A stretch of DNA of 64,000 nt from Clostridia bacterium (GCA_017620395.1 JAFZQJ010000013.1:1-64000); one strand, 5' to 3'; positions 42,686-52,089 are shown, numbered from the stretch's first letter. Notes: generated by a model from the letters alone, not told the origin. Made by a program: numbers and translations.

Positions 42686-43420
42686 GTGATCCAGTCTATC
42701 GCGGTAATATCCGGAAAAGGCGGCGTCGGAAAGTCATTTTTCTGCGTTAACGTCGCGACCGCGCTCGCGTTGCGCGGCAAAGCGGCGCTCATCGTCGACG
42801 CTGATTCCGGTATGCGCAACGCCGATATCATCCTGCGCAAAAGCGACAGTTTCATATACGATCTTTCCGATATCGAGCGCGGAAACTGCTCCTTTGACGA
42901 CGCGGTCGTCGACGTCGCCGGAAAAGGCAAGCTCGCCCTAATTCCCGGCGCGAAGGATTCCGATTACGTTCCGAACGCGGAGTTTCTTAAAAAGCTCGCC
43001 GGCGAAGCCGCGAAGAAATACAACTTCATCATATACGACTGCCCCGCCGGCGTCGGCGCTTCCGTGAAAAGCTCCGCGGCCGCTGCGGACAAGGTCGTAA
43101 TCATCACGAATCCGCCGACGGAATCCGCGCTTCCCGCTTCCGCAGCGGCGGAAGCCGTGCGCCGTTCGAGTCCGGACAAGCCCTTTTACGTCGTGGTGAA
43201 CAGAGTCAATCCTAAGGGACTTTACCGCCGCGACATGTCCCCCGATCAGATCATGGACGCCTGCTGCGCCAGACTGCTCGGGATCATCTACGAAACCGAC
43301 GAGATCGAAAAAGCGCGCCGCGCAAACACGCTGCCCGTCACCGGCAAGAGCCGCGAAGCGAAGCAGCTGCGCAACATCGCCGCACGTCTCTGCGGCGAGC
43401 GCGTACCGCTTCTCATCTGA
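42686..43420 (+). CDS. MinD/ParA-type ATPase
   Basis: 244 residues. Deviant Walker A GKGGVGKSFF at about 10-19, with the signature lysine; IVDADSGMRNADI (Walker A') and FIIYDCPAGVG (Walker B). The place after mreBCD-PBP2 and the ISGKGGVGKS form suggest MinD, the division-site selection ATPase, but neither minC nor minE is adjacent, and the C-terminus (ARLCGERVPLLI) is only a short candidate membrane helix. GTG start with GGAGGGAG upstream. Confidence 0.85.
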   Translation: MIQSIAVISGKGGVGKSFFCVNVATALALRGKAALIVDADSGMRNADIILRKSDSFIYDLSDIERGNCSFDDAVVDVAGKGKLALIPGAKDSDYVPNAEFLKKLAGEAAKKYNFIIYDCPAGVGASVKSSAAAADKVVIITNPPTESALPASAAAEAVRRSSPDKPFYVVVNRVNPKGLYRRDMSPDQIMDACCARLLGIIYETDEIEKARRANTLPVTGKSREAKQLRNIAARLCGERVPLLI

Positions 43421-43471
43421 TAATATCCCATTCCTTTCACACGCATTTTTCCACGAAACGGAGGTAATCAT

Positions 43472-43870
43472 ATGGAAATCGCGCTGATGGCAGACGACAA
43501 GAAGAAGGAACTTATGATACAGTTCTGCATCGCCTACGCCGGCATACTCAGCAAGCACAATCTCTGCGCCACGGGCGCGACCGCACGCCAGATCTCCGAG
43601 GCGACCGGCCTTACGATCGAACCGTATCTCGGCGGAGTGCAGGGCGGCGGCGAGCAGGTTTTCGCCCGCATCTCATGCGACGAGATCGACCTGGTGATAT
43701 ATTTCCGCGATCCACAGTCCGCGGACGAGACGCTCGACTTCTCCCGTATATGCGACGTGCACAATATCCCCTACGCGACGAATATCGCCGGCGCGGAGGT
43801 GCTTATACTCGCGCTCCAGCGCGGAGACCTCGACTGGCGCTATAATCTGAAACCGCGCAGAGGTCGTTGA
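43472..43870 (+). CDS. mgsA: Methylglyoxal synthase
   Basis: 132 residues. LMADDKKKELMIQFC, ATGATARQISEATGL, GGVQGGGEQVFA, LVIYFRDP (catalytic Asp) and ICDVHNIPYATNIAGAE match the family. It converts dihydroxyacetone phosphate to methylglyoxal, a bypass of lower glycolysis under phosphate limitation. GGAGG precedes the ATG. Confidence 0.94.
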   Translation: MEIALMADDKKKELMIQFCIAYAGILSKHNLCATGATARQISEATGLTIEPYLGGVQGGGEQVFARISCDEIDLVIYFRDPQSADETLDFSRICDVHNIPYATNIAGAEVLILALQRGDLDWRYNLKPRRGR

Positions 43871-43934
43871 CGCTTCTTCGCGCGAAAAAACTTCTCTGTG
43901 AGAAGACCGACTATGAGAAACAGGATGTGAACCG

Positions 43935-46175
43935 ATGGCGCGTACCAAAAAGCCCGTGCCGAAGAACGCAGTAAACCCGAACGCCGAAATATCCGGCGCC
44001 GGCACCGTTCTTGACCAGAAGATCACCGAAACCCTGCGGGAGAACTATATGCCTTACGCCATGAGCGTTATCGCCTCCCGCGCCATACCCGAAATAGACG
44101 GCCTGAAGCCCTCTCACCGCAAGCTCCTCTATACCATGTATAAGATGGGGCTCTCGGAGGGCGGCTTCGTCAAGTCCGCGAACATCGTCGGCCAGACGAT
44201 GCGCTACAACCCGCACGGAGACGCCGGCATCTACGAAACGATGGTGCGTCTTACCCGCGCCTGCGAATCGCTGCTGCACCCGCTGGTGGAGTCGAAGGGC
44301 TCCTTCGGCAAGGCGTATTCCCGCGATATGAAGTACGCCGCCGCGCGTTATACCGAGGCGAAGCTCGCGAAGATAACCTCCGAGTTTTTCCGCGACATCA
44401 ACCGCGACGCCGTCGACTTCATCCCCAACTACGACAACACGACCACCGAGCCGCGTTTGCTGCCCGTCACCTTCCCCGCGATACTCTGCAACCCCACCGT
44501 CGGCATCGCCGTCGGCATGGCGTCGAACATTCCCTCATTCAATCTCGCGGAGATAATCGACGTCACCGTCGAGCTGCTCGAAAACGAGGACTTCGACGTC
44601 GCCTCCGTGCTGAAGGCGCCCGATTTCCCCGGCGGCGGCAAGCTCATCTACAACGCCGAGGAGATGAACAAGGTCATCGAGACCGGCAGCGGCAGCTTCA
44701 AAATACGCTCAGTCTGGAGCTACGACAAATCCGGCAACCGCATCGAGATCACCCAGCTCCCGCCGACGACCACCGTCGAGGCGGTAAAGGATAAGATAAT
44801 CGACATTATCAAGGGCGGAGGACTCAAAGAGATACGCGACATCCGCGACGAGACAGACATCAACGGTCTGCGCCTGACGATCGACCTGCGCGGAAGCGCC
44901 GAGCCCGAGAAGCTGATGGAGCGCCTCTTCGCCTCCACCACGCTGCAGGACACCTTCTCCGCGAACATCAACGTGCTGATCGAGGGCTCGCCCCGCGTGC
45001 TCGGCGTTCGCCAGCTCCTGCTCGAGTGGATCGCCTTCCGCATCGAGTGCGTCAAGCGCCGCATCTACTTCGACCGGCAGAAGCTCTCCGACCGCCTCCA
45101 CCTGCTCGAAGGCCTCGAGCTGATACTGCTCGATATCGACAAGGCCATCCGCATCGTCCGCGACACCGCCGAGGAGGCGGAGGTCGTGCCCAACCTGATG
45201 ATCGGCTTCGGCATCGACGAAACGCAGGCGGAGTACGTCGCGGAGATCAAGCTGCGCCACCTCAACCGCGAATACATCCTCAAGCGCACCAAGGAGATAA
45301 GCGAGCTCAAATCCGAGGTCAAGCGCCTCGGCGAGATACTGAAAAGCCCCGAGAAGCAGCGTGCGGTAATCCGCGGCGAACTGCTCGAGGTCAAGGCGAA
45401 GTACGGCATGCCGCGCAAGACCGAGATCATCTACAACTTCGAGGAGCCGACCGTCGCCGCGGCGGACGAGCCGGACGACTACCCCGTCACCGTCTTCATG
45501 ACGAAGGACGGCTACTTCAAGAAGGTCACCCCGCTTTCGCTCCGCATGAGCGGCGAGCACAAGCTCAAGGAGGGCGACTTCATCGCGCAGTCCGCGGAGA
45601 TAACCAACTGCACCGACCTGCTCTTCTTCACCGACAAGCATCAGGTCTATAAGGCGAAGGCGTATAACTTCGCGGATACTAAGATTTCCCTCATCGGCGA
45701 CTTCCTGCCCGTCAAGCTCGGCATGGACGAGGACGAGCTCCCCGTCTATATGGTCGCGACGAAGGACTACTCCGGCAGCATACTCTTCTTCTTCGAGAAC
45801 GGCAAGTGCGCACGCATCGCGCTGAAGAGCTACGAGACGAAGACCAACCGCAAGCGTCTTATCTCCGCTTACAGCGACAAGAGCCCGCTGGTCGCCGCCT
45901 TCACCGAAACGGAGGGCAACCTCCTGCTGCTGCTCAACTCCACGAACGGCAAGCTGCTGCTCATCGACGCCGCGCAGGTGCCGCTGAAGACCTCGAAGGA
46001 TACCATCGGCGTCGCCGTTATGTCAATGAAGCCGCAGCACAAGGTCGCGGGCGTCCGCGTCTACGAGGAAGGCTCGCTCTCCTCGCCGCACCGCTACCGC
46101 GTCAAGAACCTCCCCGCCGCAGGCGCGAAGCCCGCGGAGGGCGACGAACTGAACAAGCAGCTGTCGATATTCTGA
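43935..46175 (+). CDS. Type IIA DNA topoisomerase subunit A (GyrA/ParC-like)
   Basis: 746 residues. The breakage-reunion domain has the catalytic Tyr at about 139 (ARYTEAKL) and the quinolone region NPHGDAGIYET, where the position of E. coli GyrA Ser83 is Ala (residue 97) and Asp87 is Glu (101). The C-terminal beta-propeller is short, about 250 residues, and no GyrA box (QRRGGKG) is visible, which points to ParC or the second clostridial GyrA-like protein. No GyrB/ParE gene is next to it; the partner must be elsewhere. ATG with no strong ribosome binding site. Confidence 0.9.
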   Translation: MARTKKPVPKNAVNPNAEISGAGTVLDQKITETLRENYMPYAMSVIASRAIPEIDGLKPSHRKLLYTMYKMGLSEGGFVKSANIVGQTMRYNPHGDAGIYETMVRLTRACESLLHPLVESKGSFGKAYSRDMKYAAARYTEAKLAKITSEFFRDINRDAVDFIPNYDNTTTEPRLLPVTFPAILCNPTVGIAVGMASNIPSFNLAEIIDVTVELLENEDFDVASVLKAPDFPGGGKLIYNAEEMNKVIETGSGSFKIRSVWSYDKSGNRIEITQLPPTTTVEAVKDKIIDIIKGGGLKEIRDIRDETDINGLRLTIDLRGSAEPEKLMERLFASTTLQDTFSANINVLIEGSPRVLGVRQLLLEWIAFRIECVKRRIYFDRQKLSDRLHLLEGLELILLDIDKAIRIVRDTAEEAEVVPNLMIGFGIDETQAEYVAEIKLRHLNREYILKRTKEISELKSEVKRLGEILKSPEKQRAVIRGELLEVKAKYGMPRKTEIIYNFEEPTVAAADEPDDYPVTVFMTKDGYFKKVTPLSLRMSGEHKLKEGDFIAQSAEITNCTDLLFFTDKHQVYKAKAYNFADTKISLIGDFLPVKLGMDEDELPVYMVATKDYSGSILFFFENGKCARIALKSYETKTNRKRLISAYSDKSPLVAAFTETEGNLLLLLNSTNGKLLLIDAAQVPLKTSKDTIGVAVMSMKPQHKVAGVRVYEEGSLSSPHRYRVKNLPAAGAKPAEGDELNKQLSIF

Positions 46176-46210
46176 CGGGCAGAACCCGAACCCGACGAAA
46201 GGACGTTTTT

Positions 46211-46918
46211 ATGCAGCGAGTGCTGTCATACCTGCGCCGCGCAGTTGAAGATTACAAGCTCATATCCGACGGCGACCGCATCGCGGTAGGCGTCAGCGGC
46301 GGCAAGGACTCCGTGCTGCTGCTCTGCGCGCTGAACGCATTCAAACGCTTCTGCGGCATAGACTTTTCGCTCGTCGGGATAACGCTGGATATGGGCTTTG
46401 ACGAGAAGACGGACTTCGCTCCGCTCGCGGAGTTTTTAGCGAACGAGGGGATCGAATACCGCGTCCGCGAAACGCAGATAGGGCAGATCGTCTTCAATAT
46501 ACGGCAGGAGGACTCCCCCTGCTCCCTCTGCGCGCGCATGCGCCGCGGAGCGCTGCACGACGCGGCCAAGGAGCTCGGCTGCAACAAGGTCGCGCTCGGG
46601 CACAACCGCGACGATCTGCTGGAGACCTTCGTGATGAATATGCTTTACGAGGGGCGGCTCGGCGTTTTCGCGCCGATGACATACCTCGACCGCAAGGATA
46701 TCACAGTCATCCGTCCGCTCGCGCTTATGCCGGAACGCGACGTCGTCGGCGCCGCGAACCGCCTGAAGCTGCCGATACTCCGCCAGCGCTGCCCCGCCGA
46801 CGGCGAGACCTCCCGCCAGGAGACGAAGGAAATGCTTCTCGCTCTCGAGAAGGAAAAGCGCGGCACGATGAATAAGATTTTCGGCGCGATCCGCCGCTCC
46901 CACCTCAACGGGTGGTAA
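46211..46918 (+). CDS. TtcA-like tRNA 2-thiocytidine synthase
   Basis: 235 residues. PP-loop GVSGGKDSVLLL, CSLCARMRRG (Fe-S cluster Cys pair) and LGHNRDDLLET with the helical end typical of TtcA/TilS-type ATPases. It is expected to thiolate C32 of tRNAs; other PP-loop targets cannot be excluded. AAAGGA precedes the ATG by about 8 bases; the frame is open upstream inside the topoisomerase gene but has no plausible start there. Confidence 0.88.
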   Translation: MQRVLSYLRRAVEDYKLISDGDRIAVGVSGGKDSVLLLCALNAFKRFCGIDFSLVGITLDMGFDEKTDFAPLAEFLANEGIEYRVRETQIGQIVFNIRQEDSPCSLCARMRRGALHDAAKELGCNKVALGHNRDDLLETFVMNMLYEGRLGVFAPMTYLDRKDITVIRPLALMPERDVVGAANRLKLPILRQRCPADGETSRQETKEMLLALEKEKRGTMNKIFGAIRRSHLNGW

Positions 46919-46941
46919 TACCCCACCGAAAGGAAAACGAT

Positions 46942-47508
46942 ATGAACAACGACAGCGTAACGCTCGGAAAAATGATACTCAAGGTACTCGGCTGGTATCT
47001 CGCCGTGGACTTCATGGTATTCTTCATCAACCTGCCCTTCACACGCGTGGTGACCTCGACCTCCGCGGACGGCAACGTGACCGTGCCGCGTGTCATCCCT
47101 TGCGTTATACTCGGGGCGTTCACCCTGCTTATACACTTCGCGCTGACGCTCGGTTATATGGGCCCGATAGGTGAAAAGATACACTCGCCCTTCAACGAAG
47201 CCCCCGTCGACAGATGGCTCGCGCTGAAGGCGGCGGGAATAGTTTTCGCGCTGCCGCTTCTTTTCAGCGCTTTCACCGCGCTGACCGGCGCGGGAGTCTT
47301 CCTGAACACGAACTTCTATGAGGCGATGCGCTTCCCGCACAACATCTTCTACGGCCCCGTATTCGGCTTCCTGCTCGCGTTTTATCAGAAGTCCTGGCTG
47401 ACGCCCTTCTTCCCGCCGCTGATAATGATCTGCGTCGTGGAGCTTTCCTATTGGCTGGTCGTCGTCAAGCGCGTCAAGCTGCCGAAAATCTTTTACCGCG
47501 ACAGATAA
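46942..47508 (+). CDS. Four-helix membrane protein of unknown function
   Basis: 188 residues with about four membrane helices (VLGWYLAVDFMVFFIN, VILGAFTLLIHFALTLGYM, AGIVFALPLLFSAFTAL, FFPPLIMICVVELSYWLVVV) and a basic C-terminus (VKRVKLPKIFYRDR). Not recognised. The start with AAAGGA upstream is preferred over one 30 bases earlier that overlaps the thiolase gene. Confidence 0.75.
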   Translation: MNNDSVTLGKMILKVLGWYLAVDFMVFFINLPFTRVVTSTSADGNVTVPRVIPCVILGAFTLLIHFALTLGYMGPIGEKIHSPFNEAPVDRWLALKAAGIVFALPLLFSAFTALTGAGVFLNTNFYEAMRFPHNIFYGPVFGFLLAFYQKSWLTPFFPPLIMICVVELSYWLVVVKRVKLPKIFYRDR

Positions 47509-47553
47509 CATACACGCGCCCCTTCCGCAATAGTATTATCCGGGAGGGTGCGT

Positions 47554-48300
47554 ATGAAAAAGTATTTCCGTTCAAGGATAAGCAAATCAACGCTCGCGCG
47601 GCTTTTCGCCTGCGCGTTCGCGGCATTCCTCGCCGCGCTCTTTACGCTCGCGGCGCTGAAGCTCGCCGCTTCGCCGGCAAACGGCTCCCCCGCGAGAACC
47701 TACGCTCCGCTCATCCTCATTGACGCCGGACACGGCGGCGAGGACGGAGGCGCGTCCGGCGCAGGCGGACTGCTCGAGAAGGAGCTTAACCTCGACATCG
47801 CTCTGAAGCTGCGCGACGTGCTGCGGTTGATGGGCTTCCGCGTGCGGATGACGCGCGAAACGGACGTTTCGCTGCACACCGGCGAGGGAAAGCGCAAGCA
47901 GTCCGACCTTCAAACGCGAGTGGAAGCGATAAACGCCGGCGACGTCGACCTCTGCGTGAGCGTTCATCAGAACTCCTACGCAGGAAAGGGCGTCGCACGC
48001 GGCGCGCAGGTCTTCTGCGCTCCGAACGGCGAACGCAGCCGCGCCTTCGCGGAAAGCGTCCGCGAGTCACTCGCTGAATTGAGAAAAGAAAACGCCCGCA
48101 GCGTAAAGACCGCGGGCAGCTCCGTTTATATACTCAACAACGCAAAGAACCCCGCCATCCTCGTTGAATGCGGATTCCTCTCCGACCCGCTCGACGCGCT
48201 GACGCTCTCCAAACCGGAAAGCCGCGCCGAGATCGCCTTCGCGATAGCGAAGGGCGTCGCGGAGGGATTCTTCGGCGAAAGCATGGCTGAAAGGCGGTAA
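47554..48300 (+). CDS. N-acetylmuramoyl-L-alanine amidase, CwlD type
   Basis: 248 residues. An N-terminal membrane anchor or signal (about 15-38) and an Amidase_3 domain with zinc ligands in DAGHGGEDGG, EKELNLDIA and SVHQNSY and the catalytic Glu in ILVECGFLSDP. It cuts the amide between muramic acid and peptide. In spore formers CwlD acts on the spore cortex; there is no proof here that this organism sporulates. ATG 6 bases after GGGAGG; a GTG 6 bases upstream is too close to it. Confidence 0.92.
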   Translation: MKKYFRSRISKSTLARLFACAFAAFLAALFTLAALKLAASPANGSPARTYAPLILIDAGHGGEDGGASGAGGLLEKELNLDIALKLRDVLRLMGFRVRMTRETDVSLHTGEGKRKQSDLQTRVEAINAGDVDLCVSVHQNSYAGKGVARGAQVFCAPNGERSRAFAESVRESLAELRKENARSVKTAGSSVYILNNAKNPAILVECGFLSDPLDALTLSKPESRAEIAFAIAKGVAEGFFGESMAERR

Positions 48301-48304
48301 CCCC

Positions 48305-49675
48305 TTGAAAACCAAAACCGTATTCGTTTGCTCTTCCTGCGGACACGAGGAGCTGCGCTGGATGGGCGTCTGCCCCGACTGCGGCGAGTTCAGCACCTTC
48401 GTAGAGGAGGTGCGCGCCGAGGAGCCGAAGAAGGCCGCCAACGCCAAACCTTCGCGCGCATTCACCGCGCCGGCGCACATAAACGACGTTTCCGCGAAGG
48501 GCGAGGACCGCTCCTCTACCGGTATAGGTGAGCTCGACCGCGTTATGGGCGGCGGCATCGTCAAGGGCTCCGTCACGCTCGTCGGCGGCGATCCCGGCAT
48601 AGGCAAGTCCACCCTGCTGCTCCAGCTCTGCGGAACGGTCGGCGGAAAGCGCAAGCTGCTTTACGTCTCCGGCGAGGAATCCGCAAGACAGCTGAAGATG
48701 CGCGCCGAGCGTCTCGGAGTTAACGGCGGCGAGATATACATTCTCAACGAAACCGACATCGATTCCGTCATCGAGGCGATAAACTCCGCCGCGCCCGAGA
48801 TAGTTATAATAGATTCGATACAGACTATGTACTGCTCCGCGGTGACCTCCTCGACGGGCAGCGTTTCGCAGGTGCGCGAATGCACCATGCGGCTGACCGA
48901 ATGCGCGAAGTCGAACGAGATAAGCGTATTCATCGTAGGCCACGTCAACAAGGAGGGCGCGATCGCCGGCCCGAAGGTGATGGAGCATATGGTAGACACC
49001 GTGCTCTACTTCGAAGGCGAGCGCAGCATGAGCTACCGCATACTCCGCGCGGTGAAAAACCGCTTCGGCTCGACCAACGAGATCGGCGTTTTCGAAATGA
49101 CCGACCGCGGACTCGCCGAGGTGGAGAATCCCTCCGCGAAGCTGCTGGAGGACAGGCCCCGCGGCACGAGCGGCAACTGCGTAATCTGCCTCGTCGAAGG
49201 CAGCCGCCCGATACTCACCGAAACGCAGGCGCTCGTAACTCCGACCGGCTTCGGCAATCCGCGCAGGATGGCCAACGGCTTCGACTACAACCGCCTCGCG
49301 ATGCTGCTCGCGGTGCTTGAAAAGCGCTGCGGCTACCGCTTCTCGGTCAATGACGTCTACGTCAACGCCGTCGGCGGACTGAAGATCGACGAGCCCGCCG
49401 CCGATTTAGGCGTCTGCGCCGCGCTCGTTTCCGCGCTGAAGAACGCCGCGGTTCCCGAAACGACGCTCATCTTCGGCGAGGTCGGACTCGGCGGCGAAGT
49501 ACGCGGCGTCAGCGGCGCCGTCAAGCGCATCACCGAGGCCGAACGCCTCGGCTTCACCGACTGCGTGCTGCCGGCGCACACCGTCCGCACGCTCCCCGAC
49601 GGCTTCTCTACGAAGCTGAACCTCATCCCCGTCAAATCCGTTTTCGAGGCGTGCGGCAGGCTTTTCGGCGACTGA
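48305..49675 (+). CDS. radA: DNA repair protein RadA (Sms)
   Basis: 456 residues. Zinc finger CSSCGHEELRWMGVCPDCGE at the start, Walker A GGDPGIGKSTLL, the RadA-specific KNRFGSTNEIGVFEM and a Lon-protease-like C-terminal domain (VGGLKIDEPAADLGVCAALVS). A DnaB-like branch-migration helicase in recombination. The TTG start is preceded by AAAGGCGG and lies 4 bases after the amidase stop. Confidence 0.95.
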   Translation: MKTKTVFVCSSCGHEELRWMGVCPDCGEFSTFVEEVRAEEPKKAANAKPSRAFTAPAHINDVSAKGEDRSSTGIGELDRVMGGGIVKGSVTLVGGDPGIGKSTLLLQLCGTVGGKRKLLYVSGEESARQLKMRAERLGVNGGEIYILNETDIDSVIEAINSAAPEIVIIDSIQTMYCSAVTSSTGSVSQVRECTMRLTECAKSNEISVFIVGHVNKEGAIAGPKVMEHMVDTVLYFEGERSMSYRILRAVKNRFGSTNEIGVFEMTDRGLAEVENPSAKLLEDRPRGTSGNCVICLVEGSRPILTETQALVTPTGFGNPRRMANGFDYNRLAMLLAVLEKRCGYRFSVNDVYVNAVGGLKIDEPAADLGVCAALVSALKNAAVPETTLIFGEVGLGGEVRGVSGAVKRITEAERLGFTDCVLPAHTVRTLPDGFSTKLNLIPVKSVFEACGRLFGD

Positions 49676-49783
49676 CCGCGCGATGAAATAGGCGCAGTCG
49701 GCGTCCCCGCCGGCTCCGTAGACCTGCTCCAGCCCGCAGCAGCCCTCAAGCTGATAAACGCATTCTTTCGCGCAGGGTATCAA
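49406..49783 (-). CDS. Small cysteine-rich protein, 3' part antisense to radA
   Basis: The stretch between radA and pepD encodes, on the minus strand, MIPCAKECVYQLEGCCGLEQ and then DADCAYFI. This Cys spacing (CxxxCxYQxxGxCxLE...CxYF) is that of a small Cys-rich protein family seen in Clostridia, probably metal-binding. TTG at 49783 has GGGGAG 8 bases upstream; a GTG at 49813 is the alternative. Family members are only about 50-60 residues long, but here the frame stays open to 49406 inside radA, so the true 3' end is unclear; only the first 40 or so residues are supported. Confidence 0.5.
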   Translation of the reverse strand: MIPCAKECVYQLEGCCGLEQVYGAGGDADCAYFIARSVAEKPAARLENGFDGDEVQLRREAVGERADGVRRQHAVGEAEAFGLGDALDGAADAAYFAAESDLAEDERRFGNRGVLQRGNERGADA

Positions 49784-49872
49784 CGGCGCTCTCCCCTTTC
49801 TTTTGAAATCCACGATTATTCTCTGCCGCGCGGACGGCTTTATTCCGCGAAAATCACTTTGGAGGTCATTTT

Positions 49873-51318
49873 ATGGACGTTCTCCGCGGACTTGAACCGC
49901 GCAAAATGTTTGAGATTTTCGAGCGCATCAGCGCCATTCCGCACGGCTCCGGAAATATGAACGGCATCGCCGACTTCGTCGAGCGCTTCGCCGAGGAGCG
50001 CCGGCTGGAGCACCACCGCGACGGTGCGAACAACGTGGTGATAATCTCCGAAGCCACGCCCGGCAGGATGGCCGAGCCCGCGCTGATTCTGCAGGGACAT
50101 CTCGATATGGTGTGCGCGAAGGACGACGACGCAGACTTCGACTTCAAAACGCAGGCGCTTCGCCTGAAGGTCGAGGACGGCCTTGTCGGCGCGGAGGGGA
50201 CGAGTCTCGGCGCGGACGACGGCATCGCGGTCGCGATGATGCTCGCCCTGCTCGACGATAATGAGCTCTCGCATCCGCGCCTCGAATGCGTCTTCACCAC
50301 CGACGAGGAGATCGGCATGATCGGCGCGAACGCGCTCGACGTTTCCATGCTGCGCGGCAGGCGCCTGCTCAACCTCGACAGCGAGGAGGAAGGCGTCATC
50401 ACCACCGGATGCGCCGGCGGCATATGCCTGACCGGCGAATTCGGCGCCGAATCCGAAGAGATACACGGCATGCTCTACAAGCTGACCGTGCAGGGACTCA
50501 TCGGCGGCCACTCCGGCACCGAGATAATCGCGCAGCGCGCGAACGCGAACAAGGTGCTCGCCCGCCTGCTGACCGAGCTTCAGTTCCGCGCCGACTTCCG
50601 ACTTTCCTGCGCCGAGGGCGGCTTCTTCGACAACGCCATCCCGCGCAAAGCGGAGGCGCTCTTCATCTCCGACTCCGACGGCGACGCGATCGCCGCCGCG
50701 ATAAACGCCTCCGCGGAGGCGATAAAACACGAATACTCGCTTTCCGATCCGGGTATGACGATCGCGCTCGCGCCCGCCGGCGTTGCGGACTGCCGCGTGC
50801 TGACGCCGGCGGATCAGGAACGGCTGCTCTTCGCGTGGTATCAGGCGCCGGACGGGATCGTCCGTATGTGTGACGGGCTTGACGACATGGTCGAGACCTC
50901 GCTCAACCTCGGCATCCTCAAGCTCGACGAAAACGGCATGAAGCTGACCTTCATGCTCCGCAGCATGATCGACAGCGCCGCCGAGGAGCTGCATATGCGG
51001 CTTGAATCCCTCTTCGCCTTCGCGGGCGGAAAAACGGTCGTTTCAAGCAGCTACGGCGCGTGGGAGTTCCGTCAGGATTCCCCGCTCCGCGATCTCTGCG
51101 TGAAGGTATATGAAGAGATGTACGGCTCGCGTCCGCTCGTGGGCACGATCCACGCGGGACTTGAAGCCGCGGTCATCGCCGCGAAGCTCGGCGGCGCCGA
51201 CTGCGTTTCCATCGGCCCGACGCTCCGCGACGTGCATACCGCTGCCGAACGGCTCGACGCCGACTCCGCCGGACGCGTATACGACTACGTCAAGGCGCTT
51301 ATCGAAAGGAAGATCTGA
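49873..51318 (+). CDS. pepD: Aminoacyl-histidine dipeptidase PepD
   Basis: 481 residues, M20C zinc peptidase. ISAIPHGSGNMNGIADFV opens the protein; LQGHLDMVC, GADDGIAVAMMLA, TTDEEIGMIGA and LNLDSEEEG carry the zinc ligands and catalytic Glu; GGHSGTEI lies in the lid/dimer domain. It breaks dipeptides such as Xaa-His in the cytoplasm. GGAGG precedes the ATG. Confidence 0.95.
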   Translation: MDVLRGLEPRKMFEIFERISAIPHGSGNMNGIADFVERFAEERRLEHHRDGANNVVIISEATPGRMAEPALILQGHLDMVCAKDDDADFDFKTQALRLKVEDGLVGAEGTSLGADDGIAVAMMLALLDDNELSHPRLECVFTTDEEIGMIGANALDVSMLRGRRLLNLDSEEEGVITTGCAGGICLTGEFGAESEEIHGMLYKLTVQGLIGGHSGTEIIAQRANANKVLARLLTELQFRADFRLSCAEGGFFDNAIPRKAEALFISDSDGDAIAAAINASAEAIKHEYSLSDPGMTIALAPAGVADCRVLTPADQERLLFAWYQAPDGIVRMCDGLDDMVETSLNLGILKLDENGMKLTFMLRSMIDSAAEELHMRLESLFAFAGGKTVVSSSYGAWEFRQDSPLRDLCVKVYEEMYGSRPLVGTIHAGLEAAVIAAKLGGADCVSIGPTLRDVHTAAERLDADSAGRVYDYVKALIERKI

Positions 51319-51321
51319 TAT

Positions 51322-52089
51322 ATGAAGGTAGCACTGCTCGCCGATTTGCACTACTCCTCCGCCGTCGCAGACTATGACGGCAGACGCACCTCCGGTGCGC
51401 TCGACCGCCTCGACAGATTCATAACGGAGGTTTCCGGCTGCGATTTCATACTGAATCTGGGCGACCTCGTCAACGGCTCCGGCAAGCGCGACATCGACCG
51501 CTCCGACCTGCGCCGCGTTCTGAAGGCGCTCGACTCGCAACCGTTGGCGGTCTATCACGCCATCGGCAACCACGACCTCTGGGCTATGCCCCGAAACGAA
51601 CTCGTGCAGACGCTCGGGCTCCCCGCCGCGGATTACTCCTTCAAGCGCGGAGACGTCCGCTTCGTCGTGCTTGACGCCAACTACTCACCGGAGGGCGGCG
51701 CGCCGCGCGACTGGACGGTTGCGCACGTAAGCGAAAGCCGCCTCGTCTGGCTCGAACGCGTGCTCTCGCGAGAGGACTTCAAGTGGGCGATAATCGTCTG
51801 CCACCATTGCCTCGACGACCTCGGTACTCCGGAGAAGCCCGACGTCTACGCGCCGGACAACGCCGCCGAGGTGCGAGCGATAATCGAGAGAAGCGGCAAG
51901 GTGCCGCTTGTCGTCTCCGGCCATTACCACGAAGGGCGACTGCGCCCCGTGGGCGGCGTTATGTATTACACCCAGCCCGCGATATGCGAGGGCGATATGC
52001 TCACCTTCGGCATACTTGAGATCGATCCCGACACCCGCAAGTGCGGCGTCGAACCGCACGGGCTGAAGGTCAAACCGCGTCTGGACTGA
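51322..52089 (+). CDS. Calcineurin-like metallophosphoesterase
   Basis: 255 residues. Two-metal site motifs are in order: LADLHYS (D-x-H), LNLGDLVNG (GD), IGNHDLW (GNH), IVCHHCLDD and SGHYHEG (GHxH). No signal peptide. Substrate unknown; related proteins act on cyclic nucleotides, nucleotides or phospholipids. It starts 4 bases after the pepD stop. Confidence 0.88.
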   Translation: MKVALLADLHYSSAVADYDGRRTSGALDRLDRFITEVSGCDFILNLGDLVNGSGKRDIDRSDLRRVLKALDSQPLAVYHAIGNHDLWAMPRNELVQTLGLPAADYSFKRGDVRFVVLDANYSPEGGAPRDWTVAHVSESRLVWLERVLSREDFKWAIIVCHHCLDDLGTPEKPDVYAPDNAAEVRAIIERSGKVPLVVSGHYHEGRLRPVGGVMYYTQPAICEGDMLTFGILEIDPDTRKCGVEPHGLKVKPRLD

